Shown here: positions 32,332-45,200 of the stretch, piece by piece
Position numbering within the stretch: position 1 is the first letter of the stretch
How the letters are laid out: the number at the start of each line of letters is the position of its first letter
Assembly (NCBI RefSeq): GCF_000471905.2
Contig: NW_006499436.1
Span: forward strand, 5,141,272 to 5,205,271
Length of the DNA stretch: 64,000 bases
Direction of reading: 5' to 3'
Source: Amborella trichopoda
Taxonomy: Eukaryota; Streptophyta; Magnoliopsida; Amborellales; Amborellaceae
The notes under the pieces: model-generated
The model's input: the letters and a program-made list of their open reading frames with translations, nothing else
Told to the model about the DNA's origin: nothing
The model's database searches: none
Made by a program: the position numbers and the translations under genes

Positions 32332-33612
32332 TCTCCTTCAAACTCAAGGTACCTTGAAAGAGAGCAGCTGGAGTTTGGATAATGGATAATAAGTAGCGAA
32401 AACGTGTTTTAGTGTGAGTTGGTTACTTGGTGTGTTAAGAGAACAAAAAGAAGTGTAATTGTCCCTTGTAAAACATGATTGTGAATAAAATGACAATCAA
32501 TTTCAATGTGCGTCTATGAAATACATCATTGTGAGCTATTTGAGGGATTAGAGCTGGAAACACCCATGTCTTGGAGTTAGCAAGATAATCTTAGATTCCA
32601 TGTCTTGGAGTTAGCAAGATAATCTTAGTTGTAGTAGAAGCAAATGCACGATATTTAGCTTCGGCACTGGATTGAGCAACTATTCATTGTTTCTTGCTTT
32701 TTTAGAAGATACCAAAAAAAATATGATATCCAGTGGTACAACGATGATATGTAACATCACCTACCCAATCGGCATCAAAATCAGCTTGCAATTTTGGTTT
32801 AGATGTGAAGGAGAAAAGAAGACCTTGAAATGGAGTGCCACGAAGATATTGTAAGATCCGAAGTATTGCAGCATAATGAGGTGCAAACATAAACTGATTG
32901 ACAATATGAACGGCATGACTGATATCTAGGTGAGCACAACTCATTGAGGGAATAGGGGTAGGGCCTCACACATCAGAATCTATAAGTTCAAAAGGTGACT
33001 TGGTAAGAGTCTCACTATTAGAGAAAGGCAATGCGGCGGGTTTTGCCAACTTACAACTAATGTGGTTATGATAACTATCAGTTTGTATTGACTGACTCTA
33101 ACTTTTCAGAAGATATAAAAAACTTAAGACAAGAAAAAGAAATATGACCTAATCTGCTATGCCAAATAGAAAAAACAGAGGTACACTTGTTCTATCACAA
33201 AGAAGTCCCAGTACTAAGTAAAGCACCCGGTTGTCGAAGAATATGTAGGTATTCCAAGACAAACAAACGACCAACTTTATGGCGTGCCCCAACTTGCTTC
33301 CTCGTCAAGTGATGCTTCACAATACAACCAAATGAAGAAAATAAGATGTCATAACTTTGATCACATAATTGAGCCACATAAATCAGATTTATAGAAAGAT
33401 GAGGTACCGGGAGTACATCAGAAATTGAGAATTTGAGGGACAGTACCGACATGACTTACAGATATTATTGAGTTATTAGCCGTACGGATGGGAGAATGGT
33501 TGTTACAGTAATCGATACTTAGGGAGATTTAATACGCAAGGAATAAAAAGGAGATCATAAGAGTTTTTCTTATAACAGATGATATATGACCTGTTTGATG
33601 ACAATCTGATTA

Positions 33613-33760
33613 GATCAGCAGCCGGAATGCGTACAAAGGTCACGCTGATCAGTAGTCAGAATGCGAACAGAGGTCACGCTGATCAGCATCCCAAATGCAA
33701 ACAGAGAACACGCCGATCAGCAGCCAGAATGGCGACAGATGTTCCGCCGATCAGCTGTAG
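33613..33760. repeat. 34-base tandem repeat inside the copia element
   Basis: GATCAG starts at 33613, 33647, 33681, 33715 and 33749: four units of exactly 34 bases plus a partial fifth. The consensus is roughly GATCAGCAGCCAGAATGCG then AACAGAGGTCACGCC. It lies just inside the primer-binding site, in the untranslated leader. Confidence 0.9.
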
Positions 33761-33829
33761 CAGTTTTCTTTACAATCCTCAAAATCAAGACTCGCTTATT
33801 ACTGGAGATTCACCTTTTGAGTTAACCTT

Positions 33830-33841
33830 GCTATGATGCCA
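33830..33841 (-). other. Primer-binding site of the copia element
   Basis: The minus strand reads TGGCATCATAGC directly after the LTR end ATTATCA. It differs by two bases from the standard initiator tRNA-Met complement TGGTATCAGAGC. Confidence 0.75.
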
Positions 33842-34049
33842 TGATAATGCTTAGAGGCAGAGAAAACTCTCGTGCATCTTTCATTAACAAAGAGAAAATA
33901 AATATACAAAGGGTTGTTACATACTACAGATGACAAATGGCACATACCTATCTAAATGGAAAGTGTACAGGAAATATACCAAGATCAAATTTGTACATAT
34001 CTCAAAGAATCTCAAAGAATATATTCTGATTAATATGTATCTTTTAACA
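33842..34049 (-). mobile_element. 5' LTR of the copia element
   Basis: Bounded on the minus strand by TGTTAAAAG and ATTATCA, the usual TG...CA ends, with the primer-binding site next to it. Confidence 0.8.
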
Positions 34050-34176
34050 CTTTTCTACTTAGCAAGTGGCAAGGTAAAAATGAAGCAAAGTGGCACCAAT
34101 TTTGGGAATCGATATTATGCAATACAATTTGCAACGTAGAATATAAAGGGAAAGTATATAATGAGACTATTATATT

Positions 34177-34563
34177 GTGGTTTGTATAAAGCCGAGGCTA
34201 TAAACAATCAAAGTAAAGTGCATCTTCAATAATATTGAGAAATGTGGTTTAAATACCAGAAATCTTTGTGATAGCTTTAGAATATATTTTCATCTCTAAT
34301 TATAAAAATTTAAAGCGTTAAAAATAGTGTAAATCGAGCAGATCAATGAAAACTTGAAAATCTTGAAAATTGGCGGTAAAAAAATGCATTACAAGATGCA
34401 TTATTTTCAAAACTTGAAATCCATTTTATTCTCATGTCCATACATCATGAGGTCGAGTTGATCAATTTGAAGATATGGCATCAAAACAACCTCTTCTAGT
34501 GAAATTTTTGAGGTGCACCCTATTTGATTGTTTAAAGCCTTGCACTTATAAAAGCTTTTTCTA
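34177..34563 (-). mobile_element. Mutator-like MITE, intergenic copy
   Basis: Inverted family member: it starts GTGGTTTGTATAAAGCCGAG followed by GCTATAAACAATCAAAG and ends TTTGATTGTTTAAAGCC and CTTATAAAAGC. The internal boxes TTACAAGATGCATTATTTTC and CATGAGGTCGAGTTGATCAA are close to the intact copy. Confidence 0.7.
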
Positions 34564-35860
34564 CTTACATTTGGTATAAGATAGTCACAATTAATTTTTT
34601 GATCAATAGATGTGAAATTAGGTAGTTGCATTTATTTTATTGACTAAGCTCAAAGTTTTGAAAAAACTTTTCAAACTTTGTGACACACCCAAGCCATCAG
34701 ATTTCACATAGAAAGGTGATAAAAAATTGTAAAATTTCTATACCAAAGGTAAATGGTCTCATTCCATATAAACCAAAAGAAAAATTGACAGGTTCCTTAA
34801 TGAGAGTACATCAACCTTATCTCGATCGTATTTATACTTGAATTCAAATGACTAAAATCTCATTTCTTGCGGCACAAATTCGCATTAAGTCAACTCAATT
34901 CATACAGTGGGCGAGTTTTATTGATGGAAAACTTAGGATGGATCCAAGTTGTTTGTATTTTAATTATTAATTAATTGGTGAGGGCCCCATATAACTCTTA
35001 ATGTATATTTGACAAATGCGTAGTCATTGCAATGTGTTAGTATTATGGTATATCTCAAATGAGGGCATATGAGACTAATTCCCACTACGATCCCACTTTT
35101 TTTTTTTTAAAAGAAAGAGAACAAAAAAAGAACACAAATCATGCAGTGGAGGGTTTTTTTTTTTAATTGTAACTATGTGGCCAGATTAGAGAAATGATTG
35201 AAATATTATGAAATTTGAGATTGTTTCAAAAAAGACTTCGTCACAAAAAACTCACACTAAAAATTTGAGTCAAAGAGATTCATTTTCTTATAATGAGTTG
35301 TATTTTAAGTTTTTAATTTGACTATAAAATGGATGTAATGAACAATAAATACTGAAACATGCGATATCTTTTTTTTAATATTTGTGCATATTTAATAAAA
35401 AAGAGATGATTTTATGGTACCTTTCTATACCTATATGTGTAAGAACTCAAAGGATGGTCATTAAATTTGATACAGATATCTAGAAAAATAAATTCTACAT
35501 TTGTGTAATAATTTTTCTAGAGATTTATGTCAAATTTAATGGTAATCTTTTTAAAATCTTATATACATAGTGAAAGGGGGTTTTTAATATCATTATTTAG
35601 AAACCAAAAAGCCGATTTTCTACAAATTAGGATTTTTGAAATCTTTTAATATCCGATCTTATCGAGGCCGAATATCCAATCCAGTGCACGGATCGAACGG
35701 TGTTTACTTTTTAGTGTGGCCAATCCATGTCACCGTTCCGTTTTTTTTAACCTTATTTTTTTTTTACGGCGAACTGAAGAAAGGAAAACTTATTACGGGA
35801 CAAATATTAGAAGGAAGAAGTTGGAACTGTTTTCCCGCTTGCCCTAGCTCTCCTCGGCAG
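34564..35860. other. Intergenic DNA upstream of NUP54
   Basis: AT-rich, no gene. 34570-34850 contains a diverged piece of the dispersed repeat (TTGTGACACACCCAAGCCAT, AGGTAAATGGTCTCATTC). From about 35640 the GC content rises towards the NUP54 leader, and TCTCTCTCTCTCT (35866-35878) is a typical plant 5' leader CT stretch. Confidence 0.5.
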
Positions 35861-35881
35861 AGTCTCTCTCTCTCTATCTTC

Positions 35882-35914
35882 ATGTCCTTGATTAAGCCCA
35901 TGGCGACCTTCTGA
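35882..35914 (+). promoter_or_regulatory. Upstream open frame in the NUP54 leader
   Basis: ATG at 35882 opens a 10-codon frame (MSLIKPMATF) closed by TGA at 35914, 51 bases before the NUP54 ATG. An in-frame second ATG, in the strong context CCCATGG, lies at 35900. It may lower translation of NUP54 if the mRNA starts upstream of 35882. Confidence 0.4.
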
Positions 35915-35964
35915 AAACTGCCTTTCAGGTCCATCCACCATTGACGACGGGAAAGTTTGCAGAG

Positions 35965-36216
35965 ATGTTTGGGCAAACCGGCGCTTCTGCTCCGGCCTTT
36001 GGCTTTGGAGGAGCAATACCTTCGACCCCTTCTTTCACGACGCCAAATGCCCCTGCTTTTGGGTCTTCATTGTTCTCTACACCTGCAACTGCAGCTACTA
36101 ATGCTTCTCCATTTCAAATGTCTCAGCAACCATCCCCATTTTCTCAGCCTCAGCTGACTACACAAATGGCGCCCATTTCTCCCCTTCCATTTTCCATGGC
36201 TGATAGAGATATCCAG
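35965..36216 (+). CDS. NUP54: NUP54 exon 1 (residues 1-84)
   Basis: The start ATG at 35965 gives MFGQTGASAPAFGFGG; a longer frame upstream has no ATG. Three FG dipeptides and a low-complexity Ser/Thr/Pro/Gln stretch are followed by APISPLPFSMADRDIQ. Donor ATCCAG|GTCTCT. Confidence 0.93.
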
Positions 36217-39200
36217 GTCTCTAGATTTCTTTTGGGTGCTTCGGTTTCTGTCCTTCTTTTTCTCACACTTATTTGTTTTGTGTCATTTGGATTGCTATTG
36301 CTTGGATTTATTATGCTTGTTTGTGAATGGTTTTTGTTTGTGAAGAATGATGTTTTGCGTTGATTTGGAGTATATAATGTTTTGGTTTTTCTCTCTAGGG
36401 AATTGTGGATGCTTACAAAGATGAGCCTGGAAACCCTAAATATGCTTTCAAGGTGAGTTGTTAAAGTCCCTTCTCTGTTCTTCATGTTGTGTTAAAGAGA
36501 ATCGTGTTTTAAACTTTCAATTCATAAGTTGGGTTTTGTTGTAGGGTGTTTTCATTTCTTCAGAAGTTGGATTTTCTCCAGTCATTTTTTGCGCGGGAGA
36601 AATTGGCTCTGGATTTGTTTGAGTTTTAGTTTTTTTTTTTTTGGGTGGATTCTGTGGTGTTCTTCAATTGTTCCTATTATGATTTGGATTCAGTGTCATG
36701 TCTTTTTTTCTATCAACTCAGAAGTTGGATTTTCTCCATTCACTTTCGTGTGGGAGAAATTGGCTCTGGATTTGTTTGGGGGTTTTTATTTTCTATTGGG
36801 TCTTGTTTGGTGGTGTTCTTGATTTTTCTGTCCTATGGGTTGGATTATTATTGTCATTATTGTTGGTGTTGTTGTTGGTGGTGTTGTTGTTGGTGGTGTT
36901 GTTGTTGGTGGTGTTGTTGTTGTTGTTGTTGTTATTATTATTATTAATGTCTTTGGTTTCTGTTATGCAGCATTTGTTATTCAGTGTGACTGATCCATCT
37001 ATGAGAGTGAAGCCTGTCGGGATATCAGATGTGAGTTTTCATTGTTACAGTTGTTTATACTTTATATTGCCATTTTGTTCACTTATTTATTTATTTAAAT
37101 TTTTAGAAAAGTTTTATTTATTTCTATTTATAGTTTGCTCTGCCAGATCATGTGGGCAGAGGCGATGGCCAAGCTAGAGGGGATGGAGAGTTCTGATCGT
37201 GAAAGGCTGTGGCCTCAACTTGTGCAAGGTTTCAAGGATCTCTCTCAGAGACTTAAAGTAATTTGACTTTTAACTTGGGGTGGGCAATTGTTTTCACCTG
37301 ACTTTGCTTGGTCTATACCAATGGTTTAAAAAGCGGATTGGTGACCTGGATCGGGCACTTTAAAAACCGATCCGGATTGGTGAATCGACGATTCGGATCG
37401 GGAATAGGCTGAATCGGTCAGATTAAAGCTTCAAAAAAATCCGAAAAAATGATTAAAATTCATTATAAATGTTGTTTTTTAGGAATCCAATAAGAAATGA
37501 GGGTACTACATTATTAACTTTTATTTTTTTCATCAATTTGTAAATATTGAGATACTCTTTCCCCGTATGAACTTATGTTGACCATTAAATTTACATCACA
37601 CAAAAGAAATCGTAGAATTATCATGGATTAATTATATAATCATATATGGACTACAATAAAGAGTTGACTAAATCGATGAAAATTTAGCCACTAAAATCTC
37701 GAATTGGCGGAAAATCATAATCCGTTAGNNNNNNNNNNNNNNNNNNNNTATGAATCCTATCTTTAAATTAATATTACTAAATTTATGTTAAAGACCATCA
37801 TGTTATAAAAATAAAAAATATAATTAGAATATTTATTCCTAGGTTGTATTAAGAAATACCTTTTATTTTTTTGAGAAGAAATACTTATTGTGCTATCTTT
37901 TAATTTTTTTACAAGAAAAATATGATACTTGTTGATTATCTTTTTTTTTTTTTTTTGACAAAAGAAGAAGATGTTGTACTACATTTTCTTTTGCTTGTTG
38001 TATTACTTTTTATTTTTTTTCACAAGAAAAATAAAAAAATAATGTTGCCAAAGTACATTTTATTTTTTTTAGGCCTTTTTTTTTTTTTTTTTGCAAGAAA
38101 TACTTGTTATATTACCTTGTATTTTTTTTACAAGAAAAATAAAAAAATGTTGTATTATATTTTTTATCTTTATCTTGAAAAGCTTTTTATTTTTTATTTT
38201 TTCTAATTTTTTACAAAAGTATTTTCTGCCTTTGTTTATTTTTGTTGTCAAAATTTTTTTATGGCTTTTGTTTTATTTTTTTTTAAGAAATACTTTTTAT
38301 ATTACCTCGTATTTTTTTTACAAGAAAAATAAAAAAATGTTGTATTTTATTTTTTATCTTTATCTAGAAAGGCTTTTTATTTTTTATTTTTAAGCTTTTT
38401 TTACAACAAGAAAAACTTTTTATTTTTTCTATTTTATTTCAAGCTTTTTATTCATTATCTTGAAAAGCTTTTTATTTTTTATCTTTATCTATATTTTTTA
38501 TCTTTATCTTAAAAAATTGTTGTATTATATAAACGACGACGAGCGGGGGGTTCGAACTCAAGACGCCCGTCTGAATATCAAGGTTGTCAACCAACACCAC
38601 TACATCGCCGGATGTGATTCATTAGCTTCTATAATATAATACATATTCAATCATCTTGCTTGAATGGTTTTTTGGGGGAATTATCCCACATCGAAAGATG
38701 AGTGACCCTTTGTTCTCTTTAAAATGCTGTGTACTAGTCCATCAGCTGCGCGTATAGAAAAGAGAGGGGGGCTTACGAGTGAGGTGAATTAGCACATGTG
38801 GAAGATTTTTAGTTGCCACGTGTCACTCTTGTGAGGCTGCCACGTGTCACTCTCGGTGAGACTCGCAATTCACTATTGGGAATCGCCCGGTTCTCTCTGG
38901 ACACGGGCGATTGCCGGTTTTTTCGTGGAATCAGCTCGGTATCAGACGATTCCCGAGTCGAACTGGGCGAGTCCGTCTCGACTAGGCGAGTTTTTAAACA
39001 CTGGTATATATAATTAAGACATTCAATACAATGGTGTGAATTTGATTTAGCTGTATAACTATACTTATTCTTTTGTTGTCATGGGAAATATCATCAGGAA
39101 AGTGCTAATAGTGTTGTGACCAAAATAATATTTTCTATGCAAATGATTCTAAGTTACATTTTCATGCCCAAACACTTATTGGAAGCCATAGGATCATTGA

Positions 39201-42200
39201 CTTGTTCAGAATGAGTATTTCTTTTTCTAGTTTTAAATTGTCATAAAAAAATCGCTGGCTATGAATTACAGTAGCCCTTAGTGAAATATGGCATGCCACT
39301 ACAGTAGCCATTAGTGAAATATGGCATGCCACTATAGTAGCCATTAGTGAAATATGGCATGCCTGAGTCAATCATGGAAATCAACCTTGTGTACTAGACG
39401 AGCATGGTGGGCTATAATTGTTAGTAATAAATGTATATATTTTTTAGAATCGTAGAATCCCATTTGTATTGTTTTAGAATCCTACAAATTCTTTATGTTG
39501 TATGATGGGTTCTTGCTTTTTCAAGAACGAAATGGACATAGGCTGATAAGCTTGATGTCACACGGTAGGAATACCAAATGCAACTGTACATTGATGAAGT
39601 GCCACATGACATTATGCTCGAATTTGTTTAAACTGGTGGAAATACCCTTCCAAGCATGAGAACAATTCTTACTTTTAGATAGCCATATAGAGGAGTTTCT
39701 AAAGTACTTGTGTTTGAAGAATCTTGAGAACAAGGAGGAAGGGTTCAGTAGCTATGTAGATTGGAAGATAAGATAGGTTTGAGCCATATTCCTTTGCCTT
39801 GGTTGCGGCTCAGGTGCATAGAGGCCTTTCAAATGAGCTAGAAGCCTTCTTTTCTTAGCTATGTAGGGTACTACAAAGGACTCCTGAGATAGGCGGCAAC
39901 CTATCTTGAAGCTAGCTTCATCATACTAGCTAGGTTAACATCCTGCAAGTTTCTAATACCAAGACCACTCAAACTTCAAACCTAAGGCAAACTGTTTTCC
40001 AATTAATGAGATGGATTCCCTTATTATCATAAGTCCCAACCCAAAGAAAAATCTGTTGGCATCTTTCCATTATTGCACATTGCATGTGCGAGTGGTCAAA
40101 AGAAAGGATAGAGTCCAATATATCGACGATGGACTTCGTTCGTTGATGAACTGCTGTTTGCCTACAAAGGATAGTGTTGACGCTTGTCAGGTTCCAATTT
40201 TAGCAATCATCTTACCAACTGTCGAGCCATGGGAAAGAGGCAGGCCTAATATTTTTCTTGGTAAGTTGCCTTCCTCAAAATAGTGTATATATTTAATTGC
40301 CGACTTGAGCTCCACCCACCAAAAAATATAGACTTGTTTTTCTGCAACATTGAGCTTCAGACTAGTGGCATCACAAAAAGAATCGACAATATTTTGAACC
40401 GAACTTGCAGCCTTGGTCGATACCTTACAAAATATCAAAACATCATTTGTATATTTTGACCTAGAGGGGAATGCTGTGGACAAGTAACCATTCTTAAAAG
40501 CCTCCTCTAAGAGATAAGGAGATAAGGAGTCTCCCTATTGGAAACCTTGCTTGCTTCTGAAATAGCTTTTAGGGGAGCCATTCACCAAGATCGAAAAATG
40601 AGTGCTAATACAATGCATCACCCAGGTTAAGAAAATATCAGGAAAACCTAAATCCTATAGTCTCTTCGATAAGACGTCGTGGTATACCATGTCATAGATA
40701 CTGCTAAGGTCAAGTTGGAGGCACATTTTAGGTTTGGAGTCTGCTTTGTGACACATGGAAATAATTTCAATAGCCAGTAAAACATTATCAGTAATGAGCC
40801 GACATTATCAGCAGTGAGCCAACCCGTCAAAAACGTCTCTTAACAAGGGTGAATAAATGCATCCTATGCCGTATGCAATTTATTAGCCATGATTTTACTC
40901 GTGATCTTGTAGAATACATTACATAAACCAATCAGCTTGAAATCTTAGACAATACGGGGTTATTTAATTTTTGGGATCAGGCACATGAAAGTGGGATTTA
41001 CCTCCTTAAACATTTACCTTTTTTGAAGAAGTCCTTGAGAGTTGAGAATAAGTGGTAGATAATTTCCCAACCAAATTTATAGAATTCTACTCCAAAACGA
41101 TCCAGTCTAGGTGTAGTTTCACTCTTCATACTCGAAAGACATTTGGGAATTTATTCCATCGAAATCTCTTTTAAATAATTCTGTCTCTTTGTTGATTTTG
41201 AAATTAAGATTTCTGGTAGAAACTTTGATGGTGAGGAGGAATTGCAAAAGGATGCTGTTCAAGAATGCTCAATCGCTCAAATGTACCAAGAAGGCCTCCT
41301 CACTCCTTTAAATGCAGTCACATGGCCCAAAGGTGTCTCATCTGCAATACGCAGATGACAACTTGGTGTTCTTAGACGCCTCCCTAGAAGAAATTGAAAA
41401 TCTGAGGCTCTTTCTCAAATGCTTCGAGACAGCCACAGACTTTAAGGTCAATATGGATAAATCAAAGATGATGGGGGTGGGACTTACCAACGACGAAATC
41501 AGGGCACTCATCCCAAACTGGGAATGTAAAGTGGAGGATTTCCCCACCACGTACCTGGGTATACCATTGGGATTGGGAAAGCCTAAAAGGAGACAGTGGG
41601 CCGAAGTCATAGACAAAGTGGACAGGCGTCTGGCAGGTTGGAAAGGGAGATGCCTCTCCTTGGCTGGCCGCACAACGCTGGTCAAAGCAACACTGGCTAA
41701 TGCTCCGGTGTACTTAATATATATCTTCCACATGCCAGCCTCGGTGGCCAATCATCTAGACCAGCTTATGAGCTAGTCTGGATAGGCTGAAAAAACCAGA
41801 CATCACCTTATCTCTTGGGATGAAGTCCGACTACCCAAGTCCCAAGGAGGGCTAGGGATCAAGGACTTAAGAAAACACAACTTGGCTCTACTAGGGAAAT
41901 GGTGGGGGCGCATAGCCACCCAGACTAATTCTCTATGGGCCCAGGTTATTCGCAGCAAATACAGGATCTCGGAACATACATGGGTGGCTGAAAGGATTTC
42001 CCTGAGTAGGGCCTCAGGAGCATGGAAGTCCTTTCCCTACTCTCTCTCGTTGTTCAAACAAACCATCCGATTTCATCCTAGAGAAGGTACAAGAGTGCGT
42101 TTTTGGTCTGACCTCTGGATAGGATATACTCCTCTAAGGGACCACCCCTTTATCATCTTACCTCAAATAAAGACTCTACCATTGTAGAAGAAATGGTCCT

Positions 42201-45200
42201 TTTAGGGGCCCGAAGAGTCTGGAACCCTCTTTCAGAAGAAACCTCAATGAAGAGGAAACTAGACTTTTCCTCTCACATTTGGTAGCTTTGCACCCCTACT
42301 TCCTAGCTCCACTTGGGAGGGACTCTCTAGTCTGGACCCTTACTCCCATTCGGTACATTCTCAGTGGCCTCATTCTACGAAAGACTCATTCAAACCCCCA
42401 CCTTCTCACTTAATCATATTTCTGTCCTTTCCAAGGTCTGGTCCACCATAGCTCCTTCAAAAGTGCAGACCTTCAACTGGATTGCATGTTCTCAACGGGC
42501 TCTCACAGTTGACCAGCTTCAAAAGAGAGGAATTCCGATCCCCAACAGGTGTGCAATGTGCATGAGTGAGGAGGAATCGAATCCACACCTTTTCATTCAC
42601 TTTAGTCTCACTTTTGACCTGTGGAGCCAAGTGCTACAATTGTTCCGCCTAAAATGGGTCACCTCCTGGCCCTGCGGGAGCTGGAGGTGTTTTCCGTGAC
42701 CATCATTGTAGTATTCTCTTCACTTATTCTGAACACTTGGGCCATGAAGACTCTCAGTACACTGAAGCCATGGCTCTTCTCATGGGTCTTAAAATTTTTA
42801 ACCCTTCTTGGGGCTCACAATTACTGGTGGAAGGATACGCCCAAAATATCATCTCCTGGGCAGCAGGCACTTCACCACATCCTTGGTACCTCTCCTCGAT
42901 TTTTGATGAGATTGCTAACATATGCAGGGATATGAACATCCTCTGGAGGCAAATTTGGCGGACGTCCAACGAGTTCGCTGATCTTCTTGCAAAAGACGGA
43001 GCTAGAGCCCATGCTGAAGACCCCACCCGGTCCATCTCCTTTTTTGCTCTGAACCACAGAGGGCGTTTAGGCGCTTAGTTACACACGTCTACAGATCTTG
43101 TAATTGGGCAAATCTATATGTACTCTAACACCATACAACAAAACAAAAGTTAACTCTCTCTCAATAAAAGGAGCCCTTGGAAGAAAGATGTTATATGACT
43201 CTTCATTGCAGAGTAATCAAAGATATCATGTGCTAGGTCTATGCATTGTGGCCGTAATGGCTTGGTCAAAAATGTCTATTACATTAACTGAATATATATT
43301 GGGGTTCCATAGCAAGAAAACTCTAGATTTCCCATTGACATCATTTTGCTACATATGGGTTATAAAAACTAAGTTTATGAGAGCACTTTCTAACATTAAC
43401 AAAATTTTGTTTGGTCTCCAAAAGGAAATGAATTTCAGCATGCCAAAAGACTGGAAAATATTTCCTAATTGCACCCTTTAAGTACTTGGAAAAAATAATG
43501 TCTCAAACCTCTTCAATACATAGATTAACCTCAATACAAAATTTCTAATTGCACCCCTTAAGTACTTTGAAAAAACCATGTCTCAAGATTGAATGGAACT
43601 GTCAAGTTTTTAGTGGGTAAGATCCAAGTGTTAGAAAAGTAAAAAATTCAAATTTTTTTTTTGGAGAATAACTATCTAGTGATTCTAAGGTGGCTACCAA
43701 AATTTCGGATTGAAAAGATCTTCCCAGGTAGGTCATTGCATCAAGGGATTAGACTGAAACTATGCTTTTGAGGGAGCATAGTAGATATGCTTTTCCAATA
43801 TCATGGTCAATCAAGAGTTTTTTAAATTTTGATAATCTCCCTTGAGCATTTATCCTCCTAGCATTCCAAGATAAAATAAACATATAATTAAGGGGGAGGA
43901 AACATGGCCACCTTCATTCTTTGTGATTGCTTGGGGTAATTTAGAATAATGGTCTCATCACGCCATTCATCATTTCTCACTACATGCTTAGAAACATGAG
44001 ACTCCTTTTCCTTGATACAGGCCACGTCAGCTGTATGGTGAGATATCGAGTGGCTGATATCAATTAATTTATGACTGGACTCTTTCTTGTCTTTATTGTA
44101 TGTACTTCGACTACTCCACCATTATCTATGCCATGTGTAGCAATGTCACATCTACCAGCCACTCTATCAAGCTTTTCTTTTTCTATTGGTATGTCAATGG
44201 AAAACTCACCGTGCAAGTTTTTGTCAACAAATTGCGGCTAGGTAAACTACTTTTTTGTTCGTCATTCACACCACAGGAAATAGTCGACGAGTTTGCCGGC
44301 TCACATGTATCTTTGCAAGCTAATAAAATGACCTCCCACAGGCTCCCTTGAATATTGTCAAATTTTTACATGTCTCGCTCCTCAACCACAATATCATGAT
44401 GGTTTCCAATAATAGAGATCTCGTACCCGCCTGGTTGTGTGTTATTCTCATCACTATCATCAATGGCTCTCGATTTTCTATATAAGCGCTTGTGATGGAG
44501 TGGTCTCTCGGTTGCAACTCTTTTTGAGTTGCCACATCAGTAGAGATGACAAAATCCTCAACAAGCTTATGTTGAATTTCACCAATAAAGTCCATGGATC
44601 CAAGCAATAGTTACTCGAATCTCTCACTAAAGGTCGTGATTCTGATTCAGAACCCCGAATTCGGCGATTCTGACTAAGAATCGTCATGGAGCCAATTTCT
44701 TTGAAGTCTAGAATCTTGATTCCAAGACTTATAAAATTTTGTTTCAAATATTTATTGATTCTGGATTCCGTAATTGGTGAATTTCGATTCTATACTTGTT
44801 GAAACTGGTTTCCACATTTATTGGAATTCTACCACCTTCCCTCCCCCCCCACTACTTGAGCTAGACACTCAAATCTAAGTGACAATGTGTAGTCATATGT
44901 TTTTTGGCATGAAATGACCAATAGAAACTAAAGTGGTGGTCAAGTTCTCTATTTAATTCTTCAAGTATGGATTGTATTAATCCAAATGGAGAGCAAATGT
45001 AGACACAATGCAAGGCATGCGTTAAGCATTGTTCAATGCCATTCCACAGTGAGCAAATGTTGACACAGTGCTCGACAAATACATGAACATTGTGGCTGCA
45101 TTGGCGCTTGCCAAATGTGTGTACCATAGTTACCGGAAGCGCCTCAACAGGGTGGCGCTTTAGCTCTGGAATCTAGCTTTGGTGTTCCATTAGCAGAATC

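Larger units (their letters stand above)
32165..34049 (-). mobile_element. Internally deleted Ty1/copia retrotransposon
   Basis: Minus-strand order: 5' LTR (34049-33842), primer-binding site, gag-pre-integrase remnant (33452-33195: LPVPHLSINLIYVAQLCDQ, LTRKQVGARHKVGRLFVLEY), then RNase H-side reverse transcriptase remnant (32944-32702: CAHLDISHAVHIVNQFM, ILQYLRGTPFQGL, DADWVGDVTYHRCTTGYH), polypurine tract and 3' LTR. Most of gag, all of integrase and the catalytic reverse transcriptase core are missing, so the total length is only 1.9 kb. No certain target duplication was found. Confidence 0.85.
37319..39003. mobile_element. hAT-like non-autonomous element in NUP54 intron 4
   Basis: The ends are CAATGGTTTAAAAA and TTTTTAAACACTG, flanked by GTCTATAC (37311-37318) and GTATATAT (39004-39011), which agree at 6 of 8 bases: an old 8-base target duplication. 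Near both ends are GGATC/ATTCGG-rich sequences shared with the intact relative at 51778-52473. The core has a 20-base assembly gap (37729-37748) and a long T-rich array. No transposase frame. Confidence 0.7.

Noticed and set aside
33613-33760. CRISPR-like regular repeats
   Set aside because: Plant nuclear context and uniform 34-base units without unique spacers: a simple tandem repeat in a copia leader.
32165-34049. Target-site duplication of the copia element
   Set aside because: Flanking five-base sequences (ATTCTTC before, CTTTTCTACT after) do not match convincingly, so none is claimed.
36645-37177. Overlapping frames with Cys/Trp/Leu-rich products resembling membrane proteins
   Set aside because: They run across the duplicated intron block and the GTT/GGT minisatellite of NUP54 intron 2, overlap real exons 3 and 4 in another frame, and have no domain.
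37900-38520. Phe/Ile/Tyr-rich frames suggesting membrane proteins
   Set aside because: Produced by the T-rich tandem array inside the hAT-like element.
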